Source of the DNA: Oscillospiraceae bacterium
GTDB taxonomy: Bacteria; Bacillota; Clostridia; Oscillospirales; Oscillospiraceae
Direction of reading: 5' to 3'
NCBI GenBank assembly: GCA_902767395.1
Contig: CACXHI010000229.1
Span: 1-14,932 of the forward strand
Length of the DNA stretch: 14,932 nt
Part shown: one piece after another, positions 7,246 to 13,727 of the stretch
Layout of the letters: each line of letters opens with the position of its first letter
How positions within the stretch are numbered: position 1 is the first letter of the stretch
Translations under genes and position numbers: made by a program
Notes under the pieces: model-generated
Database searches by the model: none
Told to the model about the DNA's origin: nothing
Seen by the model: the letters and a program-made list of their open reading frames with translations, nothing else

Positions 7246-9777
7246 ATGAAAAAGCTTTTAAGTTTCCTGCTGATCCTGACCATGTTGCTCCCCGTGTGCT
7301 GCCTGCAAACGTCTGCGGCAGATCTTTCCGTTACGATTGACGGGTCCGCTGTGCCCTACAATTCTGCAAGCGGCAAGCCTTATCAAACCGGAAGTGGGAT
7401 TCTGATGCTCCCGGTTGATCGCACGGCAGAGTATTTCGGCGCGGATCGACTCACCGACAGCAAGACCGGCGAGTTTCTGCTGCAAATGGGCACCAAGGAG
7501 GTGCGCCTGAAGGCGGGGAGTGAGATGATTGTCAACGGCAACGTTGTCAAGCTTTCCACTGCGGCAAAGGTGACCTCCGGTGTGCTTTACGCACCGGCCA
7601 AGGAACTGATCGTCGCCCTTGGCGGCTACTATCAGATTTCAGGAAGCAAACTCACCATTCTCAGCCAGCAAGCCGACAGCGAGATGATTCGTTACATCCA
7701 CGGAACCTCCTCGGGCGACGTGTGGGGAATCTGGAGCAATGCCGTCTCAAAATACAACGCCAAGAAATACAGCGAAGCCATTCCGCTGTTTGTGAAGTGC
7801 ATTCCCGGCTTCTCCACGAGCGACAGAAACTCGGTGCAATTATTCTCTAAGCTTGCCGTCTGCTACGCCCGCACCGGCGATTATAACCGCGCCGCAGCTG
7901 CCTATGGGCGTGCGGCCTGCTTTGCCGGAAAATTCGACGTACAGACGCAAATCATCAACTACGAGTGCGCCAAGAGCATTCGCACGGAGATTTCTCTGTA
8001 TCTGCATACCAAGGAGCTTGCCTACTCGCAGGAGAAGTCGCACGGAGTCAACTACGAGCCGACGCGCGGGATCGTTCTCGGCTACACGACCCAGTATTTC
8101 AACGGTTCCTCCAATCAGTTTGCCGCGCAAGTGGCGAAGACGCCCGGAATGTGGCTGATCTATTTCCCATTCCTGACGGCAAACGTTCAGCAGAAGCTTT
8201 CCGGCGTTCCCGATGACGTGGTTGTCGAGCTTGCCGTCGAGCCGGGCAGCGACTTTGGAAAGATCAAAAACGATGCCATCGTCAGCTTTGCAAAGGCCGT
8301 GCATTCCAGCGGCAAAAAGGTGATGGTTCGTTATGCCAATGAGATGAACGAGTCCGGAACCCCGTGGTATACGGACGGGGAGACCTACAAGAAGGAATTC
8401 ATCCGCTTTGCGAAGATCATGCGCCAGTATGCGCCCGAGGTTCCCATGATCTGGGCGCCGAATTTCTGGCCGATGAACAACGTGGACGACTATTATCCCG
8501 GCGACGAGTATGTGGATTACGTTGGCGTTTCCAGCTACGTCAGCACCTACTATTATTCCGCCGCCCAGGTCAGCGCGGGCTACGACGTGCTGGGCAACGG
8601 GATCTCGACCGCCCGCTGGAGCCAGCAGATTGATTTCCTCTATAACCACTACGGCTATAAGAAGCCGATCCTCATTGCCGAGGGCGCGGCCTCTAACCAC
8701 GATCGAATCAAAAAGACCGAGGAAGCCGATCAGGCCGCCGCCCAGCTTCAGGATTTCTACACCTATCTGCCGATGCGCTATCCCAATATGAAGTATGCCG
8801 TGTACTTCAATCTGGACAATCCGAATAAGAATACCTACTACGTCCTGACCACCTATCCGCAGACCATCAACGCCTACAACGAGGCCATTGCGGACGACCA
8901 GTTCATCTCCTCGCCAACCGCTTCGTCCGAGTACTGTTACGTTCCCTTCGAGACGCTGAACGAAACCAAGCCCCTGACCTGCACCAAGCAGGAGCTCTGC
9001 GCCTACGTCAAGTACGGCGATGACACCAAGGTCAAGAAGCTTCGCTATGAAATCAACGGAACCTCCGTTGGAACGGCAGCAAAGGCGCCGTATTCCGTAA
9101 AGGTAGATTTCAGCAAGTATGCCGGAAAGGACGTGAAGATTCGCGTCGTCGCGCTGGACGCTTCCGGCAAGGAGCTTGCTTCCAAGATCTTCCTCGCCAG
9201 AGTTGGCACCTCCACGCACGCCTGCCCCTGTGCGCAGTTTGTGGATATGCCCCCCTACGGAACGCCGGAGCATGAGGCCATTGACTGGGCCTTTACGCAT
9301 ACGCCCTATCAGGTGACGGCCGGTATGGATGAAACGCACTTCTGTCCCAATGATACCGTCACCCGTGCACAGGCGATGACCTTCCTGTGGGCCGCGAAGG
9401 ACAAGCCTGCCCCCAAGGCGACAACCAGTCCGTTCACGGACGTGAAGATCAGCAAATGGTATGCCAAGCCCATCCTCTGGGCCGTCGAGAACGGCATTAC
9501 CGTGGGCACCGGCGACAACAAGTTCTCTCCGAACAAAACCTGCAACCGTGCCGAAATGCTGACCTTCCTCTATGCGATGCTCGGCAAGCCCGGATATACC
9601 ATCCCAAATCCCTATTCAGACGTCAGCAACAGCAAGTGGTATAAGGCTGCTGCGATTTGGGCGTACGAAAACGGTGTTGAGCAGGGAGAGAACGGGAAGT
9701 TTAACTATAAGACGCCCTGTACCCGTGCCTCCACCGTGCTCTACCTCTACCGTGCGCTTGGAAAGAAAGCGCAGTAA
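7246..9777 (+). CDS. Secreted multidomain GH26-like hydrolase with SLH anchor
   Basis: A protein of 843 residues. Domains in order: Sec signal peptide (1-25, KK then a Leu-rich core, cut near TSAA-D); copper-amine-oxidase-N-like stalk domain (about 26-142); TPR-like helices (about 165-262, with YSEAIPLFVKC and GDYNRAAAAYGRA); a (beta/alpha)8 hydrolase resembling GH26 mannanases (about 270-550); an Ig-like domain (about 575-652); three SLH repeats (about 663-720, 728-782, 788-840). Candidate catalytic residues are E366 in RYANEMNE (acid/base, clan GH-A style) and E479 in LIAEG (nucleophile). MIWAPNFWP and YYPGDEYVDYVGVSSY are also typical of GH26. The SLH repeats suggest binding to secondary cell-wall polymer. 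The start at 7246 has GAAGGAGAG 6 bases upstream and precedes the signal peptide; an upstream in-frame ATG at 7099 would bury the signal. The third SLH repeat is diverged. Substrate unknown. Confidence 0.85.
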   Translation: MKKLLSFLLILTMLLPVCCLQTSAADLSVTIDGSAVPYNSASGKPYQTGSGILMLPVDRTAEYFGADRLTDSKTGEFLLQMGTKEVRLKAGSEMIVNGNVVKLSTAAKVTSGVLYAPAKELIVALGGYYQISGSKLTILSQQADSEMIRYIHGTSSGDVWGIWSNAVSKYNAKKYSEAIPLFVKCIPGFSTSDRNSVQLFSKLAVCYARTGDYNRAAAAYGRAACFAGKFDVQTQIINYECAKSIRTEISLYLHTKELAYSQEKSHGVNYEPTRGIVLGYTTQYFNGSSNQFAAQVAKTPGMWLIYFPFLTANVQQKLSGVPDDVVVELAVEPGSDFGKIKNDAIVSFAKAVHSSGKKVMVRYANEMNESGTPWYTDGETYKKEFIRFAKIMRQYAPEVPMIWAPNFWPMNNVDDYYPGDEYVDYVGVSSYVSTYYYSAAQVSAGYDVLGNGISTARWSQQIDFLYNHYGYKKPILIAEGAASNHDRIKKTEEADQAAAQLQDFYTYLPMRYPNMKYAVYFNLDNPNKNTYYVLTTYPQTINAYNEAIADDQFISSPTASSEYCYVPFETLNETKPLTCTKQELCAYVKYGDDTKVKKLRYEINGTSVGTAAKAPYSVKVDFSKYAGKDVKIRVVALDASGKELASKIFLARVGTSTHACPCAQFVDMPPYGTPEHEAIDWAFTHTPYQVTAGMDETHFCPNDTVTRAQAMTFLWAAKDKPAPKATTSPFTDVKISKWYAKPILWAVENGITVGTGDNKFSPNKTCNRAEMLTFLYAMLGKPGYTIPNPYSDVSNSKWYKAAAIWAYENGVEQGENGKFNYKTPCTRASTVLYLYRALGKKAQ

Positions 9778-9786
9778 TCACAGACA

Positions 9787-9832
9787 GACGGCGGCCTGCC
9801 GCACCCTGAATGGATTGCGGCAGGCCGCCGTC
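9787..9832. terminator. Bidirectional terminator-like 17-bp stem
   Basis: A perfect 17-bp inverted repeat (9787-9803 with 9816-9832) encloses a 12-base loop. It lies 9 bases after the stop of the SLH protein and 7 bases beyond the stop of the convergent glutaredoxin-like gene, so it is placed to end both transcripts. The flanks lack a long T-run in either direction (TTCGTCGTC on the plus side), so it may also act mainly as a 3'-end stabiliser. Confidence 0.8.
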
Positions 9833-9839
9833 TTCGTCG

Positions 9840-10157
9840 TCAGCAGGTTTTCCCGTCGATGGAGCACATGGTGGGACGCGCCTCCCGGTAGATCACCGGT
9901 AAGCCGACTTCCCGCAGATATTTTTCCCAATCCAGAAGCACAGCCCCATCCTCCTTGCAGATTGCGGGGATTCCGACCGAGCCAATCTCTTTGCAGCGGT
10001 CAAACACAGGCAGATGGTCCCGGAGCTTCAAAAAGGCCTTCAAATTGCGCATACTCTCAGTGATGTCGACGTACTGAAATGGAATACCGTGCGCTTCAAA
10101 GTTGGTCTTGCACTCCCGGCAATCGGGACAGAGGGGACTTCCGTAAACTGTAAGCAT
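9840..10157 (-). CDS. Glutaredoxin-like thiol-disulfide protein
   Basis: A protein of 105 residues starting MLTVYGSPLCPDCRECK, with a CPDC redox motif (residues 10-13) at the end of the first beta strand, as in glutaredoxins, and a conserved-looking VGIPAI cis-proline loop (about 62-67). It resembles the glutaredoxin-related COG4545 group, and presumably reduces or senses cytoplasmic disulfides; its partners are unknown. GGAGGT (10170-10165) lies 7 bases before the chosen ATG (10157-10155). The adjacent ATG at 10160 is possible but its spacing is only 4. A GTG at 10172 overlaps the ribosome site and is unlikely. The gene is convergent with the SLH protein and divergent from the sigma factor gene. 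I found no convincing promoter for it. Confidence 0.82.
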   Translation of the reverse strand: MLTVYGSPLCPDCRECKTNFEAHGIPFQYVDITESMRNLKAFLKLRDHLPVFDRCKEIGSVGIPAICKEDGAVLLDWEKYLREVGLPVIYREARPTMCSIDGKTC

Positions 10158-10187
10158 CATTTTTACCTCCACTGATAAAATTTGATC

Positions 10188-10213
10188 GGAACTGTAAGGA
10201 CTTTCCTTCGTCT
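10188..10213 (+). promoter_or_regulatory. ECF-sigma-like promoter before the sigma factor gene
   Basis: GGAAC (10188-10192), 16 bases, then CGTCT (10209-10213). This matches the general ECF promoter architecture (an AAC-containing -35 and a CGTC-type -10, as in Bacillus SigM targets). The spacer holds a small inverted repeat, AAGGA-CTT-TCCTT (10197-10209). It starts 82 bases before the sigma factor ATG, so autoregulation is a natural reading. A TATAAG at 10220-10225 has no matching -35. Confidence 0.5.
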
Positions 10214-10231
10214 GAGTTGTATAAGGGGTGA

Positions 10232-10249
10232 ACGGTCAGACGTGACCGT
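10232..10249 (+). repeat. Perfect 7-bp inverted repeat in the sigma factor leader
   Basis: ACGGTCA (10232-10238), loop GACG, TGACCGT (10243-10249). It would begin roughly 13-20 bases after the transcript start predicted from the ECF-like promoter and ends about 8 bases before the ribosome site. It could be an operator for a dimeric regulator or a leader hairpin that tunes translation. Confidence 0.5.
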
Positions 10250-10269
10250 AGAAGGACAGGGGGAGTATC

Positions 10270-10818
10270 ATGGAACACGGTGCAAGTAGCTACCGCCGTT
10301 TTCTGAACGGAGACGAGAGCGCGATGGATGAGATCATGGCAGAGCTCTTTTTTCCGCTGGTTTTCTTCATCAATCGGTATGTGCAGGACGTCCCCGCCGC
10401 GGAGGATCTTGCCTTGGATGCCATGACCGAGCTATTCGTCCATAAGCACCGCTATAACTTCAAGGTTTCTTTGAAAACCTACGTTTTCATGCTGGGCAAA
10501 AGCAGGGCGCTGAACTATCTCAAGCACCGGAAAAGTCTGCGGGAGACAGAGCTGGATGCGGGGAAGGAATTGGCGGAGGAGGACGAGCTGGAACGGCACG
10601 CTTTGGACAGTGACCGCAAACGCGCAGTCAACGCTGCGCTGGCAAAGCTGCCGGAGGACATGCGCATGGCTGTCCACTTGATCTTTTTCGAGGAGTTGTC
10701 CTACGAGGAAGCCGCGAAGGTGATGAAGAAGAACCGCAAGCAAGTGGACAATCTTCTCTATCGCGCTAAGAAGGAGCTCCGTGCCATTCTCGGAGAGGAG
10801 GGAGCGCAGTTATTATGA
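10270..10818 (+). CDS. ECF-type RNA polymerase sigma factor
   Basis: A protein of 182 residues with only sigma regions 2 and 4. Region 2 spans about 24-90; AAEDLALDAMTELFVHKHRY is the core-binding helix, and the Tyr/Phe-rich stretch TYVFMLGKSRALNYLKHRK recognises and melts the -10. Region 4 spans about 118-173, with a helix-turn-helix at LSYEEAAKVMKKNRKQVDNLLYRAKKEL that would read the -35. Such factors redirect RNA polymerase to a small envelope or stress regulon and are usually held by a membrane anti-sigma factor encoded next door. Here the next gene starts in an ATGA overlap (10815-10818) and encodes a membrane protein. An AGGGGGAG-type ribosome site precedes the ATG at 10270. The exact ECF group is not determined. 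Confidence 0.9.
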   Translation: MEHGASSYRRFLNGDESAMDEIMAELFFPLVFFINRYVQDVPAAEDLALDAMTELFVHKHRYNFKVSLKTYVFMLGKSRALNYLKHRKSLRETELDAGKELAEEDELERHALDSDRKRAVNAALAKLPEDMRMAVHLIFFEELSYEEAAKVMKKNRKQVDNLLYRAKKELRAILGEEGAQLL

Positions 10819-11561
10819 AAGAGATCAAGGACTATACCGAAGAGGTGCGCCGCAGATACGAGGTGCGGAGCCAAACGCGGAGACAGCATCGTCTTCAGAC
10901 GTTGACCCTTTGCCTGCCGCTGGTTCTGTGCATTCTCGCTGGCGCGTTGGTGCTGCCGCCGCTGCTGGCCTGTACAAAGGATCGTGCAACGAAAACGACA
11001 GAGGACCATCGTTTTTCGCAGCCGGATGCCGTGCAAAACCAGACGGATCAAACAGGAAAAACGGAGGATAGCCTCAAATCGGAAGGGGATGCGGTTGACG
11101 GCATCGAACCGCCTGCGGATTTTTCCTTCGCCTTTGTCTGGGATTGCTATGGGATCAGCTCCTATGACAGCGCCTCGGGCAGGCTGGTGAAAACCAGCCA
11201 CGCCACACACCCGGAGGACTATCTCACGACGCTGAATCTGACGGCGGAGCAGCGGGAGCAGGTCTGGCTTTGGCTCTCCGCTCTGGAGCTGGAGACGTTC
11301 CCGGCGGAATACGATCCCTATAACCTGCCGGATGAGAAGCCGACGGTGTTCAGCAAGCCGAATCGGAATCTGGTCCTGACTCTGCGGCAAAACGGGAAGG
11401 AAATCACTGTGGCCTGCCGCGGAATCTGTCTCGATGGCTGCGGCGAGGGATATGATGCACGCGCTCGCGCCTTTTTGCAGGTCTGCGACCAACTGACCGA
11501 CCTGTTGACGCACACGCCGGAGTGGGAATCCCTGCCGGACTATGAATTCTACTATGAGTAA
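10815..11561 (+). CDS. Single-pass membrane protein, candidate anti-sigma factor or sensor
   Basis: A protein of 248 residues with no family I can name. A charged cytoplasmic segment of about 27 residues, rich in Arg, is followed by one transmembrane helix (about 28-52), a polar Thr/Gln/Asp linker (55-100) and a folded extracytoplasmic domain (about 100-248) that begins ADFSFAFVWDCYGISSYDS and ends PDYEFYYE. The domain has cysteines at 111, 201, 205, 209 and 224; three lie in CRGICLDGC, which suggests disulfides. Position after an ECF sigma gene with overlapping start and stop suggests an anti-sigma factor, although the cytoplasmic part is short for that role. LLAC at 50-53 resembles a lipobox, so a lipoprotein is an alternative. 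The serpin gene follows within 15 bases. Confidence 0.72.
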   Translation: MKEIKDYTEEVRRRYEVRSQTRRQHRLQTLTLCLPLVLCILAGALVLPPLLACTKDRATKTTEDHRFSQPDAVQNQTDQTGKTEDSLKSEGDAVDGIEPPADFSFAFVWDCYGISSYDSASGRLVKTSHATHPEDYLTTLNLTAEQREQVWLWLSALELETFPAEYDPYNLPDEKPTVFSKPNRNLVLTLRQNGKEITVACRGICLDGCGEGYDARARAFLQVCDQLTDLLTHTPEWESLPDYEFYYE

Positions 11562-11574
11562 GGAGGAAACTGGA

Positions 11575-12846
11575 ATGAAAACAAGAGGATGGAAACAAAC
11601 AATCTGCCTGCTTCTGATTGCGGTTTTGGCGATGCAGCTCGCCGGCTGCGCCGGGGCGAGCCAACCGGGTGAGGCGGCAAAAGCCGTCAACCTGATGGCG
11701 GAGATCACTCCGCACCCGGCGGAGCCGGCCGACGTGACGGGAGAGGCGTCTGTGGCAGCGACAGACTTTGCGCTGCGTCTGTTCCGCGCGGGAGCGGTTC
11801 CCAACAAGAACACGCTGATCTCGCCGCTGTCCGTGCTCTGTGCGCTGGCAATGACGGCGAACGGCGCAGAAGGCATGACACGCTCTCAGATGGAGCAAAC
11901 CCTTGGGCTGGACCGTGCACAGTACAATGCGTTTTTCCGCAGCTTTCTGGCTGCCCTGGCGCAGGACGATCAGGGCGTTCTGCACATGGCAAATTCCATC
12001 TGGTTCACCGACGATACGCGCTTTACCGTCAATCAGACCTTCTTGCAGACCAATGCGGATCACTACGGCGCGGACGTCTTCAAGGCACCCTTTGACGAAA
12101 CAACGGTGCAGCAGCTCAACGGCTGGGTCAAGGAAAAAACGGATGGAATGATCCCGGCGATTTTGAATGAGATTCCGCCCAATGCAATCATGTATTTGGT
12201 CAACGCGCTGGCCTTCGACGCGAAATGGGAGAAGCCCTATCGGCAGGAGTCCGTTGCGTCTGGAACGTTCCACACGGCAGACGGCTCGGAGCGCACGGTA
12301 GACTTCATGGGCTCGGAGGAACACGCCTACTTGGAAGACAATCTTGCCACCGGCTTTGTCAAGTATTATCAAGGCGGCCGGTTTGCCTTCGCCGCCTTGC
12401 TGCCCAACGAGGGCGTCAGCGTCGAGTCATATTTGGCGTCTCTGAACGCCGAAGGGCTGCGGACGATGCTGGCTGCGCCAAAGAACGAAACGGTCCTGAC
12501 CGCCCTGCCGAAGTTTGAGGCAAGCTGGTCCGGCGAGCTGTCTGAGCTTCTGAAATCCATGGGAATGACCGCTCCATTTGACGATGACCTTGCAGATTTC
12601 ACCGGGCTCGGCACGTCCACCGGCGGAAACATCTCCATCAGTCAGGTGCTGCACAAAACCTACGTCTCCGTGGACGAAGGCGGCACGCGCGCCGGGGCAG
12701 CTACCGCCGTGGAGATGACGGATAAGGCTGCGATCGAGGAGCCAAAACAGGTCTATCTTGACCGTCCCTTCGTCTATCTGCTCATTGACTGCCAGAGCGG
12801 AATCCCTCTGTTCATCGGAACAATGATGGACCCGAACGGTAAGTGA
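11575..12846 (+). CDS. Lipoprotein serpin (serine or cysteine protease inhibitor)
   Basis: A protein of 423 residues. A lipoprotein signal (1-25; Leu-rich core, then LAGC with Cys25) is followed by a complete serpin domain (about 58-421). Family landmarks are NTLISPLSVLCALAM (79-93), NAIMYLVNALAFDAKWEKPY (203-222), the hinge E368-G-G-T-R-A-G-A-A-T377, and the C-terminal RPFVYLLIDCQSGIPLFIG (397-415). Serpins trap proteases by inserting the cleaved reactive-centre loop into a beta sheet; the small Ala/Gly/Thr residues of the hinge indicate an inhibitory member. Counting 17 residues from E368 puts P1 at Lys384 with P1' Ala385, pointing to a trypsin-like target. AAGGAGG (11560-11566) lies 8 bases before the ATG at 11575. 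An in-frame ATG at 11542 falls inside the previous gene and would spoil the signal. It is the third gene of the sigma operon. Confidence 0.92.
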   Translation: MKTRGWKQTICLLLIAVLAMQLAGCAGASQPGEAAKAVNLMAEITPHPAEPADVTGEASVAATDFALRLFRAGAVPNKNTLISPLSVLCALAMTANGAEGMTRSQMEQTLGLDRAQYNAFFRSFLAALAQDDQGVLHMANSIWFTDDTRFTVNQTFLQTNADHYGADVFKAPFDETTVQQLNGWVKEKTDGMIPAILNEIPPNAIMYLVNALAFDAKWEKPYRQESVASGTFHTADGSERTVDFMGSEEHAYLEDNLATGFVKYYQGGRFAFAALLPNEGVSVESYLASLNAEGLRTMLAAPKNETVLTALPKFEASWSGELSELLKSMGMTAPFDDDLADFTGLGTSTGGNISISQVLHKTYVSVDEGGTRAGAATAVEMTDKAAIEEPKQVYLDRPFVYLLIDCQSGIPLFIGTMMDPNGK

Positions 12847-12873
12847 CCGGGATACGCAGAAGGGAAGAAGCAG

Positions 12874-13476
12874 TCAACAAGATCTTGTTTGGATATACCA
12901 AAACAAGCCAGAGTTTTGAGATTGAATCATCGCCTGAGACGGTGTCTGCCGCAAGATCTGATATACGTCTCGATAATCCGGCATAGGAGAAAGAAAGCCC
13001 ATTACCATGACCGGGATCAGAAGTGCGGAGGAAACCGAAGTTTGCGAAAACAGCAGAAACAGCAGCGCGGGAAGCAAACCAAGCAGGACTGGAGCAAGAG
13101 ACATGACAATGTAGCGTTTGCGGGAAATCGGCTCATGGCAGACCGCGAACGCAGCGAACTTTTCAAGACTGATCCCGATATATACGGTCTGTCCGCGTTG
13201 AAAGCAACACGCGTGAAGCATTTCATGGACAGGCAGCAACAGCAATCCCAGAAGAACTCCGATTGGAACATAAACTGGGCTGGGGTTCGGCCAGCCAAGG
13301 ACGCGTTTTTTCAGGAAGATAATGAGAAGACAGCAGAGCGCGGGAATCGCGCCGTAGGGAATGCTCCGAATAAAGACCGAACCTGGAAGCTTGATTGCGT
13401 ATTTCTCTGCTGGAATGGGTGCTTCTGGAAACGCCTTGTCCCAAGGCTGGTTTCCGCACCAGACAAGCTTTGGCAT
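12874..13476 (-). CDS. DUF3267 membrane zincin-like peptidase
   Basis: A protein of 200 residues with about four transmembrane segments (around 38-56, 68-86, 122-144 and 148-166). HEMLH (84-88), a zinc-protease HExxH motif, lies at the end of the second. SPMPDYRD (163-170) could provide a third ligand. This fits DUF3267 (PF11667, putative zincin peptidases), which resembles site-2-protease topology. The substrate is unknown. The ATG at 13476 has AGGGGGA (13488-13482) upstream, and a consensus promoter lies at 13535-13507. It is convergent with the serpin operon; the stops are 27 bases apart with no good terminator between them. A role in cleaving the neighbouring membrane protein is possible by analogy only. 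Confidence 0.8.
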   Translation of the reverse strand: MPKLVWCGNQPWDKAFPEAPIPAEKYAIKLPGSVFIRSIPYGAIPALCCLLIIFLKKRVLGWPNPSPVYVPIGVLLGLLLLPVHEMLHACCFQRGQTVYIGISLEKFAAFAVCHEPISRKRYIVMSLAPVLLGLLPALLFLLFSQTSVSSALLIPVMVMGFLSPMPDYRDVYQILRQTPSQAMIQSQNSGLFWYIQTRSC

Positions 13477-13506
13477 CGTTTTCCCCCTACCAAATTGAGT
13501 ACCAAC

Positions 13507-13535
13507 ATGATAGCAGATGTCGTGCGGTTTGTCAA
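13507..13535 (-). promoter_or_regulatory. Sigma-A promoter of the DUF3267 gene
   Basis: On the minus strand: consensus -35 TTGACA (13535-13530), a 17-base spacer, and -10 TATCAT (13512-13507), about 30 bases before the ATG. The leader is therefore short, with room for the ribosome site and little else. Confidence 0.75.
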
Positions 13536-13620
13536 CTTTGCGGTCATTTCAAGCTGTTCAGCAATCGGCATAGGACCGGATTCCTCTCTATGCTGATTGC
13601 TGGACGGCGCTTTGTTTCTC

Positions 13621-13650
13621 AACGCTGTGTCGAGCACAGTGTTCTTTTTT
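13621..13650 (+). terminator. Intrinsic terminator upstream of lepA
   Basis: AACGCTGTG (13621-13629), loop TCGAG, CACAGTGTT (13635-13643): a 9-bp stem with one G-U pair, followed by C and six T (13645-13650). The T-run is on the plus strand only, so it stops rightward transcription. It ends one base before the lepA -35. No plus-strand gene lies between it and the serpin stop 775 bases upstream. Confidence 0.75.
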
Positions 13651-13651
13651 C

Positions 13652-13680
13652 TTTACAAACCACGTTTCTTTTGGTATAAT
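13652..13680 (+). promoter_or_regulatory. Sigma-A promoter of lepA
   Basis: -35 TTTACA (13652-13657), 17-base spacer, -10 TATAAT (13675-13680) with an extended TGG just before it. It lies 47 bases ahead of the lepA ATG and directly follows an intrinsic terminator, so lepA is transcribed independently of what lies upstream. Confidence 0.8.
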
Positions 13681-13727
13681 ACTCAAAAATGTGTGGGAAA
13701 ATATTTTCCTCTTTCCGAGGTGAGCGT

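Noticed and set aside
7840..9339. A 499-codon open frame on the minus strand
   Set aside because: It lies wholly antisense to the SLH/GH26-like gene, shows no recognisable motif or ribosome site, and its residue make-up is what a codon-biased GC-rich complement gives.
10182..10225. Sigma-A promoter TTGATC (10182) with TATAAG (10220)
   Set aside because: The spacing is 32 bases, far from 17, and no other -35 matches TATAAG. The ECF-like element fits better.
10758..12372. Two long minus-strand open frames (about 372 and 322 codons)
   Set aside because: They are antisense to the membrane-protein and serpin genes, overlap each other, and have Arg/Cys-rich text without any family signature.
12876..12889. 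Perfect 14-bp palindrome AACAAGATCTTGTT
   Set aside because: It covers the last codons of the DUF3267 gene. As RNA it makes only a 5-bp AU-rich stem, too weak for a convincing terminator. It is probably chance, although an operator cannot be excluded.
12889..13596. A 235-codon plus-strand open frame opposite the DUF3267 gene
   Set aside because: The minus strand has a consensus promoter, a ribosome site and a HExxH membrane protein. The plus frame has none of these and runs across the promoter region.
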